Shown piece after piece: positions 27,065 to 34,048 of a stretch of 64,000 bases of DNA. Each line of letters starts with the position of its first letter. Positions within the stretch are counted from its first letter, which is position 1. A model generated the notes under the pieces. The model was not told the DNA's origin and did no database searches. It was given only the letters and a program-made list of their open reading frames with translations. The stretch comes from Subtercola boreus (GTDB lineage: Bacteria > Actinomycetota > Actinomycetes > Actinomycetales > Microbacteriaceae), in NCBI RefSeq assembly GCF_003399645.1, contig NZ_NBXD01000026.1:1-64000 (forward strand), written 5' to 3'. Both the position numbers and the translations under genes were made by a program.

Positions 27065-27287
27065 GGCGCTCCTTGGATAAATAGTTTTGCTAGAAAACTG
27101 TGCTGGCAGCCCCCGGAACGCAAGAAAAAAAGCTCCACACAGGAGTGCGGAGCTTCGAGGACTGCTGAGCAGCCGATTCGTACTTCGAACACCTGCGCGG
27201 GCTTTCGCTTAAGCGAAACTTCGACCATCTCACTTCAACGAATCGAAGCGCGACGATGACCAGCGGTCTTTGGCTGCTCTAAAGGTA
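27065..27287 (-). ncRNA. Candidate L10-type leader of rplJ-rplL
   Basis: The 223-base untranslated region upstream of rplJ is rich in inverted repeats. On the minus strand it contains the segment C-A-G-C-C-A-A-A-G-A-C-C-G-C-T-G-G-T, which resembles the kink-turn element of known ribosomal L10 leaders, then TTTCGCTTAAGCGAAA as a perfect palindrome. A possible extended -10 (TGATACCTT, complement of 27282-27290) would start transcription just upstream. The L10 assignment is from motif recall, not an alignment. Confidence 0.55.
27125..27154 (-). terminator. Intrinsic terminator inside the rplJ leader (attenuator candidate)
   Basis: On the minus strand AGCTCCGCAC, loop TCCT, GTGTGGAGCT (fully paired with one G-U) is followed directly by a run of seven T. 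It sits about 60 bases before the rplJ ATG. It could alternatively end the transcript of the upstream DUF2071 gene; if the rplJ promoter lies upstream of it, it acts as an attenuator. Confidence 0.8.
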
Positions 27288-28004
27288 TCACAGGCGGGAG
27301 GGTCTGCCGAACGCGGAGTCGACACCGGGCGAGAAGAGCACCGAGTCGGGCCGCCGGTTTGCGACGCCGGGCAGGCCGGCGCGGGTGAGCAGCGTGTCGC
27401 TGAAGTCGAGCAGCTCCGCCTCCTGCAGCGCCCAGGGCTGGTGCCGGTTGGGCATGTAGAGAGTGTGGCCGAGGTGCTCGGAGAAGAGGGCCCACCTGGC
27501 CGTCAGAAAGTCGGCGAGGGCATCCGGATGCTCGATCTTCGCACCCGGGCGCACCGACACCGCCGAATCGACCTCACCCCGTGGTGTGGTGTGCCTGCGT
27601 GAGGTGTAGACCAGCGTGCCGGCCGTCTTACGCACACGCATGTGCGACCAGATATAGGGAATAGCAAACGCCACGCGCGCACCGATCACCGCCGCCAGAC
27701 GTTCGCACTCCAGCGACAGGAACACCACACCCGGCCGACCCTCGGCATCTTTCGCGTACAGGCGCACGTTGGTCTCGTGAAAGGTGCCGAAGAACGGCAG
27801 GGCCGGCGTCGGCCCGAACTGCGTGTTGCGCAGCGTGAAGGGCACGAGCCCGACCCACGAGCTGCCGTCGAATTCGTCGGGCGTGACACCCGGCGGCATC
27901 AGCGACGCAGCATCGGCCGTCGGAATGCGCCAGTGCAGAAAGGTGACGTTCCGCCACTGCTGGCGGAGGATCGGGTTCGGAATCTCGTGCGGAGAAAAAC
28001 TCAC
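27288..28004 (-). CDS. DUF2071 (YqjF-like) family protein
   Basis: 238 residues. It shows the family's R-Q-x-W-x-x-V-T-F-L-H-W near 13 and P-P-G-V-T-P-D-E-F-D-G-S-S-W-V-G-L-V-P-F block. YqjF-like proteins have an acetoacetate-decarboxylase-like fold; their cellular role is unknown. The GTG start (V-S-F-S-P-H-E) puts the conserved region near the N-terminus; the much longer open frame upstream covers the neighbouring DUF1684 gene and is rejected. A palindromic repeat lies just upstream. Confidence 0.82.
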   Translation of the reverse strand: MSFSPHEIPNPILRQQWRNVTFLHWRIPTADAASLMPPGVTPDEFDGSSWVGLVPFTLRNTQFGPTPALPFFGTFHETNVRLYAKDAEGRPGVVFLSLECERLAAVIGARVAFAIPYIWSHMRVRKTAGTLVYTSRRHTTPRGEVDSAVSVRPGAKIEHPDALADFLTARWALFSEHLGHTLYMPNRHQPWALQEAELLDFSDTLLTRAGLPGVANRRPDSVLFSPGVDSAFGRPSRL

Positions 28005-28053
28005 ACCGCAATCGTCGCACCTCTGACGGCACTCCACGAACCTCGTCCCATTT

Positions 28054-28097
28054 TGCGCAAAAGCACCCAAACCCTCCGGGTTGGGTGCTTTTGCGCA
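28054..28097. repeat. Palindromic element, copy 1
   Basis: TGCGCAAAAGCACCC...GGGTGCTTTTGCGCA: a 20 bp stem with a single bulged A and a three-base loop, between the DUF1684 and DUF2071 genes. The same outer arms recur at 29010-29053 on the other side of DUF1684. It may act as a terminator, since the arms carry A4/T4. Confidence 0.85.
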
Positions 28098-28105
28098 CAG
28101 CGCGT

Positions 28106-28966
28106 TCAGTGCAGCAGGGTGCCTTCGGCGTTCAGCACGTTCTTCTCGCCCGCCTCGATCGCGATCGTGAGGCGGTTCTCCCGGGGCGGCATGGGGCAGT
28201 TGAAGTGGTACGAGAACGCGCACGGCGGCAGGTAGGCACGGTTGAAGTCGAGCGTCACCGTTCCCGGGCCGGTGTCGTTCTGGCGGGCATCCGGAACCAG
28301 CTTCATGAAGCGCCCGACACCGTACGTCGTGTCTCCGCTGGTCGCGTCGCTGAACACGAGCAGCAGGTTGCCGTTGTCTTCGAACGCGGTGAGCGCGTGC
28401 GCGACGCCGTCCTTCTCGAAGGTGATCTCGGCGGGAACAACGCGTTCGCGAGGAACGCCGTTGTCTTTGAGGTGCTCGACACCGATGGCCCGGCCGCCCT
28501 CGATCGGCGTGAAGGCGGCGGTGACCACCCAGGCGGGGTCGAAGTCGAACGCGTCGATGCTGCCGAAATCGCGGTTGCTCTCCGACTTCGCGTCCCACAC
28601 GCGAAGGGCGTACGTACCCTCCTCGCTCGCGATCACGAAGCCTGTGACGGTGGTGCTGAAACGAACACCGGATGCTCGTTCCGAGTCCTGCCCGTAGACG
28701 CGAACACTTCCGTCGACCAGTTCTCCGTCGACGCTGATGCCCTCGGCCGCGCTGGCCTCCAGGCGCAATCCGGACTCACCCTCGGGCAGCGCGAACCACA
28801 GCCCCGGCACGCCGAACGCGCTCTGGCCGACCGACGGGTCGCCCGTGATCCACTCGGTGTTCACGAGGGCGAGGTTGCCCTGGGCACCGGTCACGAAACG
28901 GCGCCGAGCCTCGCGGTAGGCCTCGTACGCGTCGAGCTGGGCGGCATCCTGAATCACATCGGTCAT
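28106..28966 (-). CDS. DUF1684 family protein
   Basis: 286 residues, cytosolic, no signal. The family hallmark is the C-terminal block F-N-R-A-Y-L-P-P-C-A-F-S followed by N-C-P-M-P-P-R-E-N, both present near 240-265. The biochemical function of DUF1684 proteins is not established. The gene is bracketed by two copies of the same palindrome, so it appears to form its own transcription unit. Confidence 0.85.
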   Translation of the reverse strand: MTDVIQDAAQLDAYEAYREARRRFVTGAQGNLALVNTEWITGDPSVGQSAFGVPGLWFALPEGESGLRLEASAAEGISVDGELVDGSVRVYGQDSERASGVRFSTTVTGFVIASEEGTYALRVWDAKSESNRDFGSIDAFDFDPAWVVTAAFTPIEGGRAIGVEHLKDNGVPRERVVPAEITFEKDGVAHALTAFEDNGNLLLVFSDATSGDTTYGVGRFMKLVPDARQNDTGPGTVTLDFNRAYLPPCAFSYHFNCPMPPRENRLTIAIEAGEKNVLNAEGTLLH

Positions 28967-29009
28967 AGCTCTCCCAACCCTCGGGGCGCCCGATTTATTC
29001 GGTCGGTTG

Positions 29010-29053
29010 TGCGCAAAAGCACCTAACCCACCCGATATGGGTGCTTTTGCGCA
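29010..29053. repeat. Palindromic element, copy 2
   Basis: The arms TGCGCAAAAGCACC and GGTGCTTTTGCGCA (14 bp, perfect) match the outer arms of the element at 28054-28097. The interior differs (16 bases, able to form CACCC/GGGTG instead). It lies between the sensor-kinase and DUF1684 genes. Confidence 0.85.
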
Positions 29054-29062
29054 AAGCGGGAC

Positions 29063-29116
29063 GGTCAGGGCCCTGCCGCGAGGGCGGGCGGTCAGGACCC
29101 TGCCGCGAGGGCGGGC
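29063..29116. repeat. 27 bp tandem duplication at the sensor-kinase 3' end
   Basis: Two adjacent 27-base units, GGTCAGG(G/A)CCC..., differ at one base. One contains the last codons and stop of the kinase gene; the other lies just beyond the stop. Confidence 0.9.
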
Positions 29117-30615
29117 TGGTGGGGGGCGGGTGCGGGAGCGGGTGCGCCGGCCACGGGCAGCTCGATGCGGAAGACCGTTCGGCCGGGCGCGCTCTCGACC
29201 GTAACCGAGCCGCCGTGCGCCTCGGCGACCGCGTAGACGATCGCGAGACCGAGGCCTGTGCTGCCCGCGTGGCGGGAACGCGACACGTCGCCGCGGACGA
29301 AACGTTCGAAGAGGGTCGGCACGAGTGCCGGGTCGATGCCGGGGCCGTCGTCGGCGACGCTGATCACGGCGTAGTCGACCCCGTCACGCGTGAGTGTGCT
29401 CAGTCCGGCTGTCACGTGGGTGCCCGGAGGGGTGTGCACCCGGGCATTCGCCAGCAGGTTGGCGGTGATCTGGTACAACCGGGGGCCGTCTCCGGTGATC
29501 TCGACGGGCTCCTCAGGCAGGTCGAGAATCCAGTCGTGGTCGCGGCCCGCAGCGTGCGCGTCGCTCACCGCGTCGACCAGGGTCAGCGTGAGGTCGACGG
29601 TCTCACGCGCGATGTCGGGGCGGGAATCCAGGCGCGCAAGCAGCAGCAGGTCTTCGACGAGGCTCGTCATGCGTTTCGCCTCCGACTCGATGCGCCCGAG
29701 CGAATGGGTCACGTCGTCGGGCAGCTCGTGCTGCCCGCGCCGCGTGAGCTCGGCGTAGCCGCGGATGGAAGCGAGAGGCGTTCTCAGCTCGTGGCTGGCA
29801 TCCGCCACGAACTGGCGCACTTTGTCTTCGCTCTTCTGACGCGAGGTGAGCGCCGACGAGACATGTTCGAGCATGCGGTTCAGAGCGGAGCCGACCCGCC
29901 CCACCTCGGTCTTCGGGTTCGTGTCACGCTCGGGCACCCGCACGGCGAGCGCCACCTCACCGCGGTCGAGCGGAAGTTCGGCGACGTGCGCAGCCGTGTC
30001 GGCGACCCGCTGCAGGGGCCGCAGGGCGAACCGGATGATCAGCCACGCGACCGCGACGGCGAGCAGCAGCCCGACCACGGTGATGATCACGGTGGTGAGC
30101 GCCTGCTGGGTGACGGTGGCCTGCACGGAGGCGAGGGAGACGCCGAGGGCGACGGTCGCGCCGTTCGTCGTGATGAGCGAGACGACCCGGTACTGGCCGA
30201 GGCTCCCGCCGAGGTCGACCGTGACGGGCGCCGTCGAGGCGGGAAGCGCCTGAAGCTGGGCGACCTGCGGGGCGGTCAGGGCGATGACCGAGGTGTTGCC
30301 GAAGTCGCCCGCGGTCGACGAGCCGGAGGAGACCACCGCTCCCGATGTCAGAACGACTCCCGCCGAACTGATGAGCCCGACAGTGCCCACGGGCTGGCGT
30401 TCGAGGAAGGTGGAGGGGTCGTTGTTGCGCAGTTGCAACGTGTACCCCGTGGGTGACGATGCCGAACCGGGGCCGCCTCCGCCACCGGGCAGCTGGTCAT
30501 CCAGTCGGCTCGTGAGAACACCGCTGAGCGTCAGTGTGCTCACCAACCCGATGGCGAGACCGAGCACGGCGATGAGCGCGGCGACGCTCAGGATGAGGCG
30601 ACGGCTGAGGGTCAC
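29092..30615 (-). CDS. Sensor histidine kinase, two-component
   Basis: 507 residues. Membrane helix at about 9-31, an extracytoplasmic sensor region (32-170), second helix at about 173-195, HAMP, then HisKA with the phosphorylated His275 in D-A-S-H-E-L-R-T-P-L, and an HATPase domain with N-box N-L-L-A-N-A, D-D-G-P-G-I and G-S-T-G-L-G-L. The tail is rich in Ala-Pro repeats. The stimulus is unknown; the sensor segment has a Gly-rich stretch near 44-50. The GTG start overlaps the regulator stop by four bases, so both proteins come from one mRNA. Confidence 0.93.
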   Translation of the reverse strand: MTLSRRLILSVAALIAVLGLAIGLVSTLTLSGVLTSRLDDQLPGGGGGPGSASSPTGYTLQLRNNDPSTFLERQPVGTVGLISSAGVVLTSGAVVSSGSSTAGDFGNTSVIALTAPQVAQLQALPASTAPVTVDLGGSLGQYRVVSLITTNGATVALGVSLASVQATVTQQALTTVIITVVGLLLAVAVAWLIIRFALRPLQRVADTAAHVAELPLDRGEVALAVRVPERDTNPKTEVGRVGSALNRMLEHVSSALTSRQKSEDKVRQFVADASHELRTPLASIRGYAELTRRGQHELPDDVTHSLGRIESEAKRMTSLVEDLLLLARLDSRPDIARETVDLTLTLVDAVSDAHAAGRDHDWILDLPEEPVEITGDGPRLYQITANLLANARVHTPPGTHVTAGLSTLTRDGVDYAVISVADDGPGIDPALVPTLFERFVRGDVSRSRHAGSTGLGLAIVYAVAEAHGGSVTVESAPGRTVFRIELPVAGAPAPAPAPHQPALAAGS

Positions 30616-31388
30616 GGAGCGGTCTTCAGCATGTACCCGGCGCCGCGTACGGTGTGGATCATCGGCGAGCGGCCGGCATCGATCTTCTTGCGCAGGTAGG
30701 AGATGTAGATCTCGACGACGCTCGAGCGGCCGCCGAAGTCGTAACTCCACACCCGGTCGAGGATCTGGGCCTTGCTGAGCACGCGGCGCGGGTTGCGCAT
30801 CAGGAAGCGCAACAGCTCGAACTCGGTGGCGGTCAGCTCGATGGACTCGTCGCCGCGGTGAACCTCGTGGCTGTCTTCGTTCAGCACCAGGTCGCCGACG
30901 ACGACCTCGGGGTCGACGGCATCCGTCACCAGCACGGTCGAGCGGCGCAACAGGCCGCGGAGGCGGGCGACGAGCTCCTCGAGGCTGAACGGCTTCGTGA
31001 CGTAGTCGTCGCCTCCCGCGGTCAGGCCCGCGATGCGGTCGTCGAGCGAATCCTTCGCCGTGAGGAAGAGCACCGGCACCTCCGCACCGTCGGCCCGCAC
31101 CCGATTGAGCACCGCGAGCCCGTCGATGTCGGGGAGCATCACATCGAGCACGATCACGTCGGGCTTGAACTCCCGCGCCATCGTGACGGCGGTGCGGCCC
31201 TCGCTCGCCGTCTTCACATCCCACCCCTCGTAGCGCAGGGCCATCGACAGCAGGTCGGTGAGGGTCGGCTCGTCATCGACGACGAGAGCGCGCACCGGGG
31301 AGCCGTCGGCGCGCGACAGTCGCGGGCGAGGAGCCGAGGTGCTGGATGGAAGCCTTGAGCTGTCTATGGTCACACCCTCAAGTATCAC
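30612..31388 (-). CDS. OmpR/PhoB-family response regulator
   Basis: 258 residues counted from the first GTG. The receiver domain shows the acidic pair V-V-D-D-E (38-39), the phosphoacceptor Asp82 in L-D-V-M-L-P-D, and Lys132 in T-K-P-F. The C-terminal winged helix (about 158-258) has V-E-I-Y-I-S-Y-L-R-K-K-I-D recognition-helix residues and G-A-G-Y-M-L near the end. A variable 30-residue N-terminal extension is present; a second GTG five codons in would shorten it. It should be phosphorylated by the overlapping kinase. Confidence 0.93.
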   Translation of the reverse strand: MILEGVTIDSSRLPSSTSAPRPRLSRADGSPVRALVVDDEPTLTDLLSMALRYEGWDVKTASEGRTAVTMAREFKPDVIVLDVMLPDIDGLAVLNRVRADGAEVPVLFLTAKDSLDDRIAGLTAGGDDYVTKPFSLEELVARLRGLLRRSTVLVTDAVDPEVVVGDLVLNEDSHEVHRGDESIELTATEFELLRFLMRNPRRVLSKAQILDRVWSYDFGGRSSVVEIYISYLRKKIDAGRSPMIHTVRGAGYMLKTAP

Positions 31389-31449
31389 CAGCTACCTATG
31401 ACGAAGCTATGAGCGCCCTACGCTCATCCTGTGAGTTGGCGCGCGCGGT

Positions 31450-32292
31450 CTACTGCTCGTCGCGCCAGCTGTGCTGGGGGTCGTAACCGAGAACACGCCG
31501 GGCCTTGTCGATCGAGAGCAGGGTGGTGTTCTCCCCCAGCTCGCCGCGGATGGGCGTCTCGGGAAACACCTCGGCCACGAGTTCGGCGTTGCTGCGGGTC
31601 ATCACGGTGTCTGCGGCGGCAATGATGAAGCGCTCATAGCCCTTGCCCTCCCATTCGAGAGCCTTCAGCACGGCCTGGGCGCCGTCACGGGAGTCGATGT
31701 ACCCCCACAGGTTCCATTTGCGCAGGCGAGCATCCTGATCGAAGCCCGGGAACTCGGCGTAGTCGCTCGGGTACATCAAGTTCGAGAAGCGCAGTGAGAC
31801 GATCTTCAGCTCCTCGTTCCACCGGGTGAGCTGAATGGCGAGCTGTTCCTCGAGGTGCTTCGTCAGCGAGTAGACGCTCTCGGGGCGGGCGGGATACTCC
31901 TCGTCGACCGGGATGTACGGCGGCGGCGCGTCGAACGGCAGACCCAGCACGGTCTCACTCTACGCCGCGACGATATTGGTGATGCCGGCGCGCTTCGCCG
32001 CGTGCAGCACATGGAACGTCGAGAGCATGTTGTTGTCGAAGGTCGCGACATCGCTCAGGATGCCCGGGGCAGGGATTGCAGCGAGATGCACCAGGGCATC
32101 CACCCCCTCGTGCCGATCGTTCACCCCCAGCAGTGCGTCGAGGGTCTGGCCGTAGTCGGTGAAGTCGACGCGGATGCTCGTATCACGCGACCCCACGACG
32201 TCGAGGTTGAAGACCTCGTGCCCCGCCTCCCCGAGATGTTCGACGACGGTGCGGCCGAGTTTTCCCGACCCTCCGGTGACTGCAATACGCAT
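31450..32292 (-). pseudogene. NAD-dependent epimerase/dehydratase interrupted by an in-frame TAG
   Basis: The full frame has 281 codons. The N-terminus has the Rossmann motif T-G-G-S-G-K-L-G (6-13), and the Y-S-L-T-K catalytic pair lies in the second half. Codon 111 is TAG, in the place where relatives have a serine in a N-I-V-x-A-S-S-E-T-V-L-G block; sequence on both sides is intact and in the same frame. A single TCG-to-TAG change explains this. The break separates the cofactor domain from the catalytic tyrosine, so the product should be inactive unless the stop is read through or is a sequencing error. The ATG has a good AAGGAG site. Confidence 0.85.
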
Positions 32293-32347
32293 GACGCTCC
32301 TTCGTGTTGAAGTCATCCTCGCAGCAAATCGGGGGGAGAATGAGGGG

Positions 32348-32983
32348 GTGACGACCGCCTTGACTCTGACCTTCCCGTGGGAGGAAGACGAGCCTGCCGC
32401 GCCCCGGCCACCGGCCCACCTGTCGCGCATCGTCGCCGACTCGACCAACCGCGTGGCCTGGTTCCGCGCGCGCAGCCGTGGAGTGACGGCGACGGATGCC
32501 GCCCGCCTCACGACCCGCAAATCGGTGGAGAACACGGCTTACGACAAGCTGAACGGCAACAACTTCGGGGGCAACGCCTACACCGACCACGGTCGCATCA
32601 GGGAGCCCACGATCGCGGCCTGGGTGAAGCGCGAGCACGCCATCGAGCCCTCGACGACGCTCTTCCACGCGCACGGGCGACCGCTGCACCTCGCCACCCC
32701 CGACGGCATCGGCGTGAACACCGTCTCGGGCGACACAGAGCTGTGCGAGATCAAGACCACGAACAGGGCCTGGCGCAGCATCCCGCGGCACTACCTGCGG
32801 CAGGTGTGGTGGCAGCAGTACGTGCTCGGCGCCGAGCGCACCCTCGTGGTCTGGGAGCAGCACTCGTCGTTCGTTCCCGTCGCCGCCGAGCCCGAATGCC
32901 GCTGGGTCGACCGCGACGACAACGAGATCGCGCAGCTCGTGCACCTCGCCGACCAGCTGCTCGACCTGATGCAGCGCCGCTGA
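32348..32983 (+). CDS. YqaJ-type phage recombinase/exonuclease domain protein
   Basis: 211 residues. It has the lambda-exonuclease (PD-D/E-x-K) layout: S-R-G-V-T-A-T-D near 43-50 (the usual G-x-T-A-S-D-like block), Glu86, Asp119 in T-P-D-G, E-I-K at 134-136, and the glutamine-bearing helix R-Q-V-W-W-Q-Q near 151. Such enzymes resect double-stranded DNA ends. There is no phage recombinase (RecT, Erf) nearby and no other phage gene, so it is a solitary relic or a host-adopted nuclease. GTG start. Divergent from the broken epimerase gene. Confidence 0.8.
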   Translation: MTTALTLTFPWEEDEPAAPRPPAHLSRIVADSTNRVAWFRARSRGVTATDAARLTTRKSVENTAYDKLNGNNFGGNAYTDHGRIREPTIAAWVKREHAIEPSTTLFHAHGRPLHLATPDGIGVNTVSGDTELCEIKTTNRAWRSIPRHYLRQVWWQQYVLGAERTLVVWEQHSSFVPVAAEPECRWVDRDDNEIAQLVHLADQLLDLMQRR

Positions 32984-32986
32984 CGC

Positions 32987-34048
32987 CTACTTCGGCGGCG
33001 CCGCGTTCTGGATGCCCTCCTTCGTGCATTCGTCGGCACCACCGTGCATTGCGGGGGTGGGGTCTTTGCCGATCTCCCACCCGTTGAACTCGACGGGCCA
33101 CGAGCCGGCCGGGGACATGACCTCGGAATCGACCTCGGAATCGAACGACGTGTGATCGAAGCCGTAGACGTGCAGGATCTCGTGCATGATGGTCCAGGCC
33201 GAAAGCGATCCGGGCGTGGGCGACAGATTGAGGTTGCCACTCACCCACCGAGTCAGGCCGGCACGACCCTTGTCGCCTGTGACGATCTCTGCCTCGGCCG
33301 TTCTGTCGTTGCCCTCCTCGAACCCACCCGGAACGTTCTGGAAGGTGATCACAGGAGCCTTGGCGTCACCGCTCTTCCACTCGACCAGTGCCGGTTGGCG
33401 ACTACCCTCCCGCGCGGCAGCGAAGGCCACCAATCCAGCGAGAACGGCCGACTTCTGCTCGGCTGTGACGTTCGAGGCAAAAGTGTACGTGTAGGTTCCC
33501 GTCTCGGCGTCGGGACGCGGCTGTGGCGGCAACCACCCAGACGAATCCATGTCGGCGATGTCCGAATCGAGGAAGAGGGTCGGGACGAAGTTGCACCCGT
33601 CGGTGGCTTTGAGGCCCCGGCGCGCATCGAGCGTGCGCGCTTTCGCCGAGAGGGCAGCCTCGGCGTAGTGGAGCTTCGCTGCGGCGTCGGCCACCCGTGA
33701 AGTGTCGGGGAAGAGCTCGTTGGCCTTGCGCAGGCTGTAGCCGTCGCCGGTGAAGGGGTTCAGGGCGCTGAAGGCCGAGTAGTCGAACTGCCCGGCGCGC
33801 GGCTCGACGATGACGAGCTTCTCGTCGGTCCAGTACCAACTCGCCTCCGTGCCCCACCTGAAGTTGCCACCACAGAGCTGCGACTGCGACTGCGGAGACC
33901 CCGGCTCGCCCTCAAGGAACTGGGTGTCGCCGAGGCGGCAGTCACCCTCGGCGACACCACCGGCGTGCGCGGCGACAGGCGAAGCGACCAGGGCCACCAG
34001 AATGCAGACGGAGGCCAGCGCGAGGCGGCGGGAGGATCTACTGGACAT
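32987..34048 (-). CDS. Secreted zinc metalloprotease-like protein (metzincin motif)
   Basis: 353 residues. Sec-type signal peptide (cleavage near A-H-A, residue 29). The zinc motif H-E-x-x-H-x-x-G-x-x-H is complete at 289-299 (H-E-I-L-H-V-Y-G-F-D-H), and a methionine in E-V-M-S-P about eleven residues later fits the Met-turn of metzincins. Four or more cysteines suggest disulfides. No known family was recognised beyond that. The gene overlaps the end of the propeller-protein gene by 11 bases and is certainly its operon partner. Confidence 0.78.
   Translation of the reverse strand: MSSRSSRRLALASVCILVALVASPVAAHAGGVAEGDCRLGDTQFLEGEPGSPQSQSQLCGGNFRWGTEASWYWTDEKLVIVEPRAGQFDYSAFSALNPFTGDGYSLRKANELFPDTSRVADAAAKLHYAEAALSAKARTLDARRGLKATDGCNFVPTLFLDSDIADMDSSGWLPPQPRPDAETGTYTYTFASNVTAEQKSAVLAGLVAFAAAREGSRQPALVEWKSGDAKAPVITFQNVPGGFEEGNDRTAEAEIVTGDKGRAGLTRWVSGNLNLSPTPGSLSAWTIMHEILHVYGFDHTSFDSEVDSEVMSPAGSWPVEFNGWEIGKDPTPAMHGGADECTKEGIQNAAPPK

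Noticed and set aside
28054-29053. An insertion element bounded by the two palindromes
   Set aside because: The DUF1684 gene between them has no transposase features, and no target-site duplication was seen; only the repeat itself is reported.
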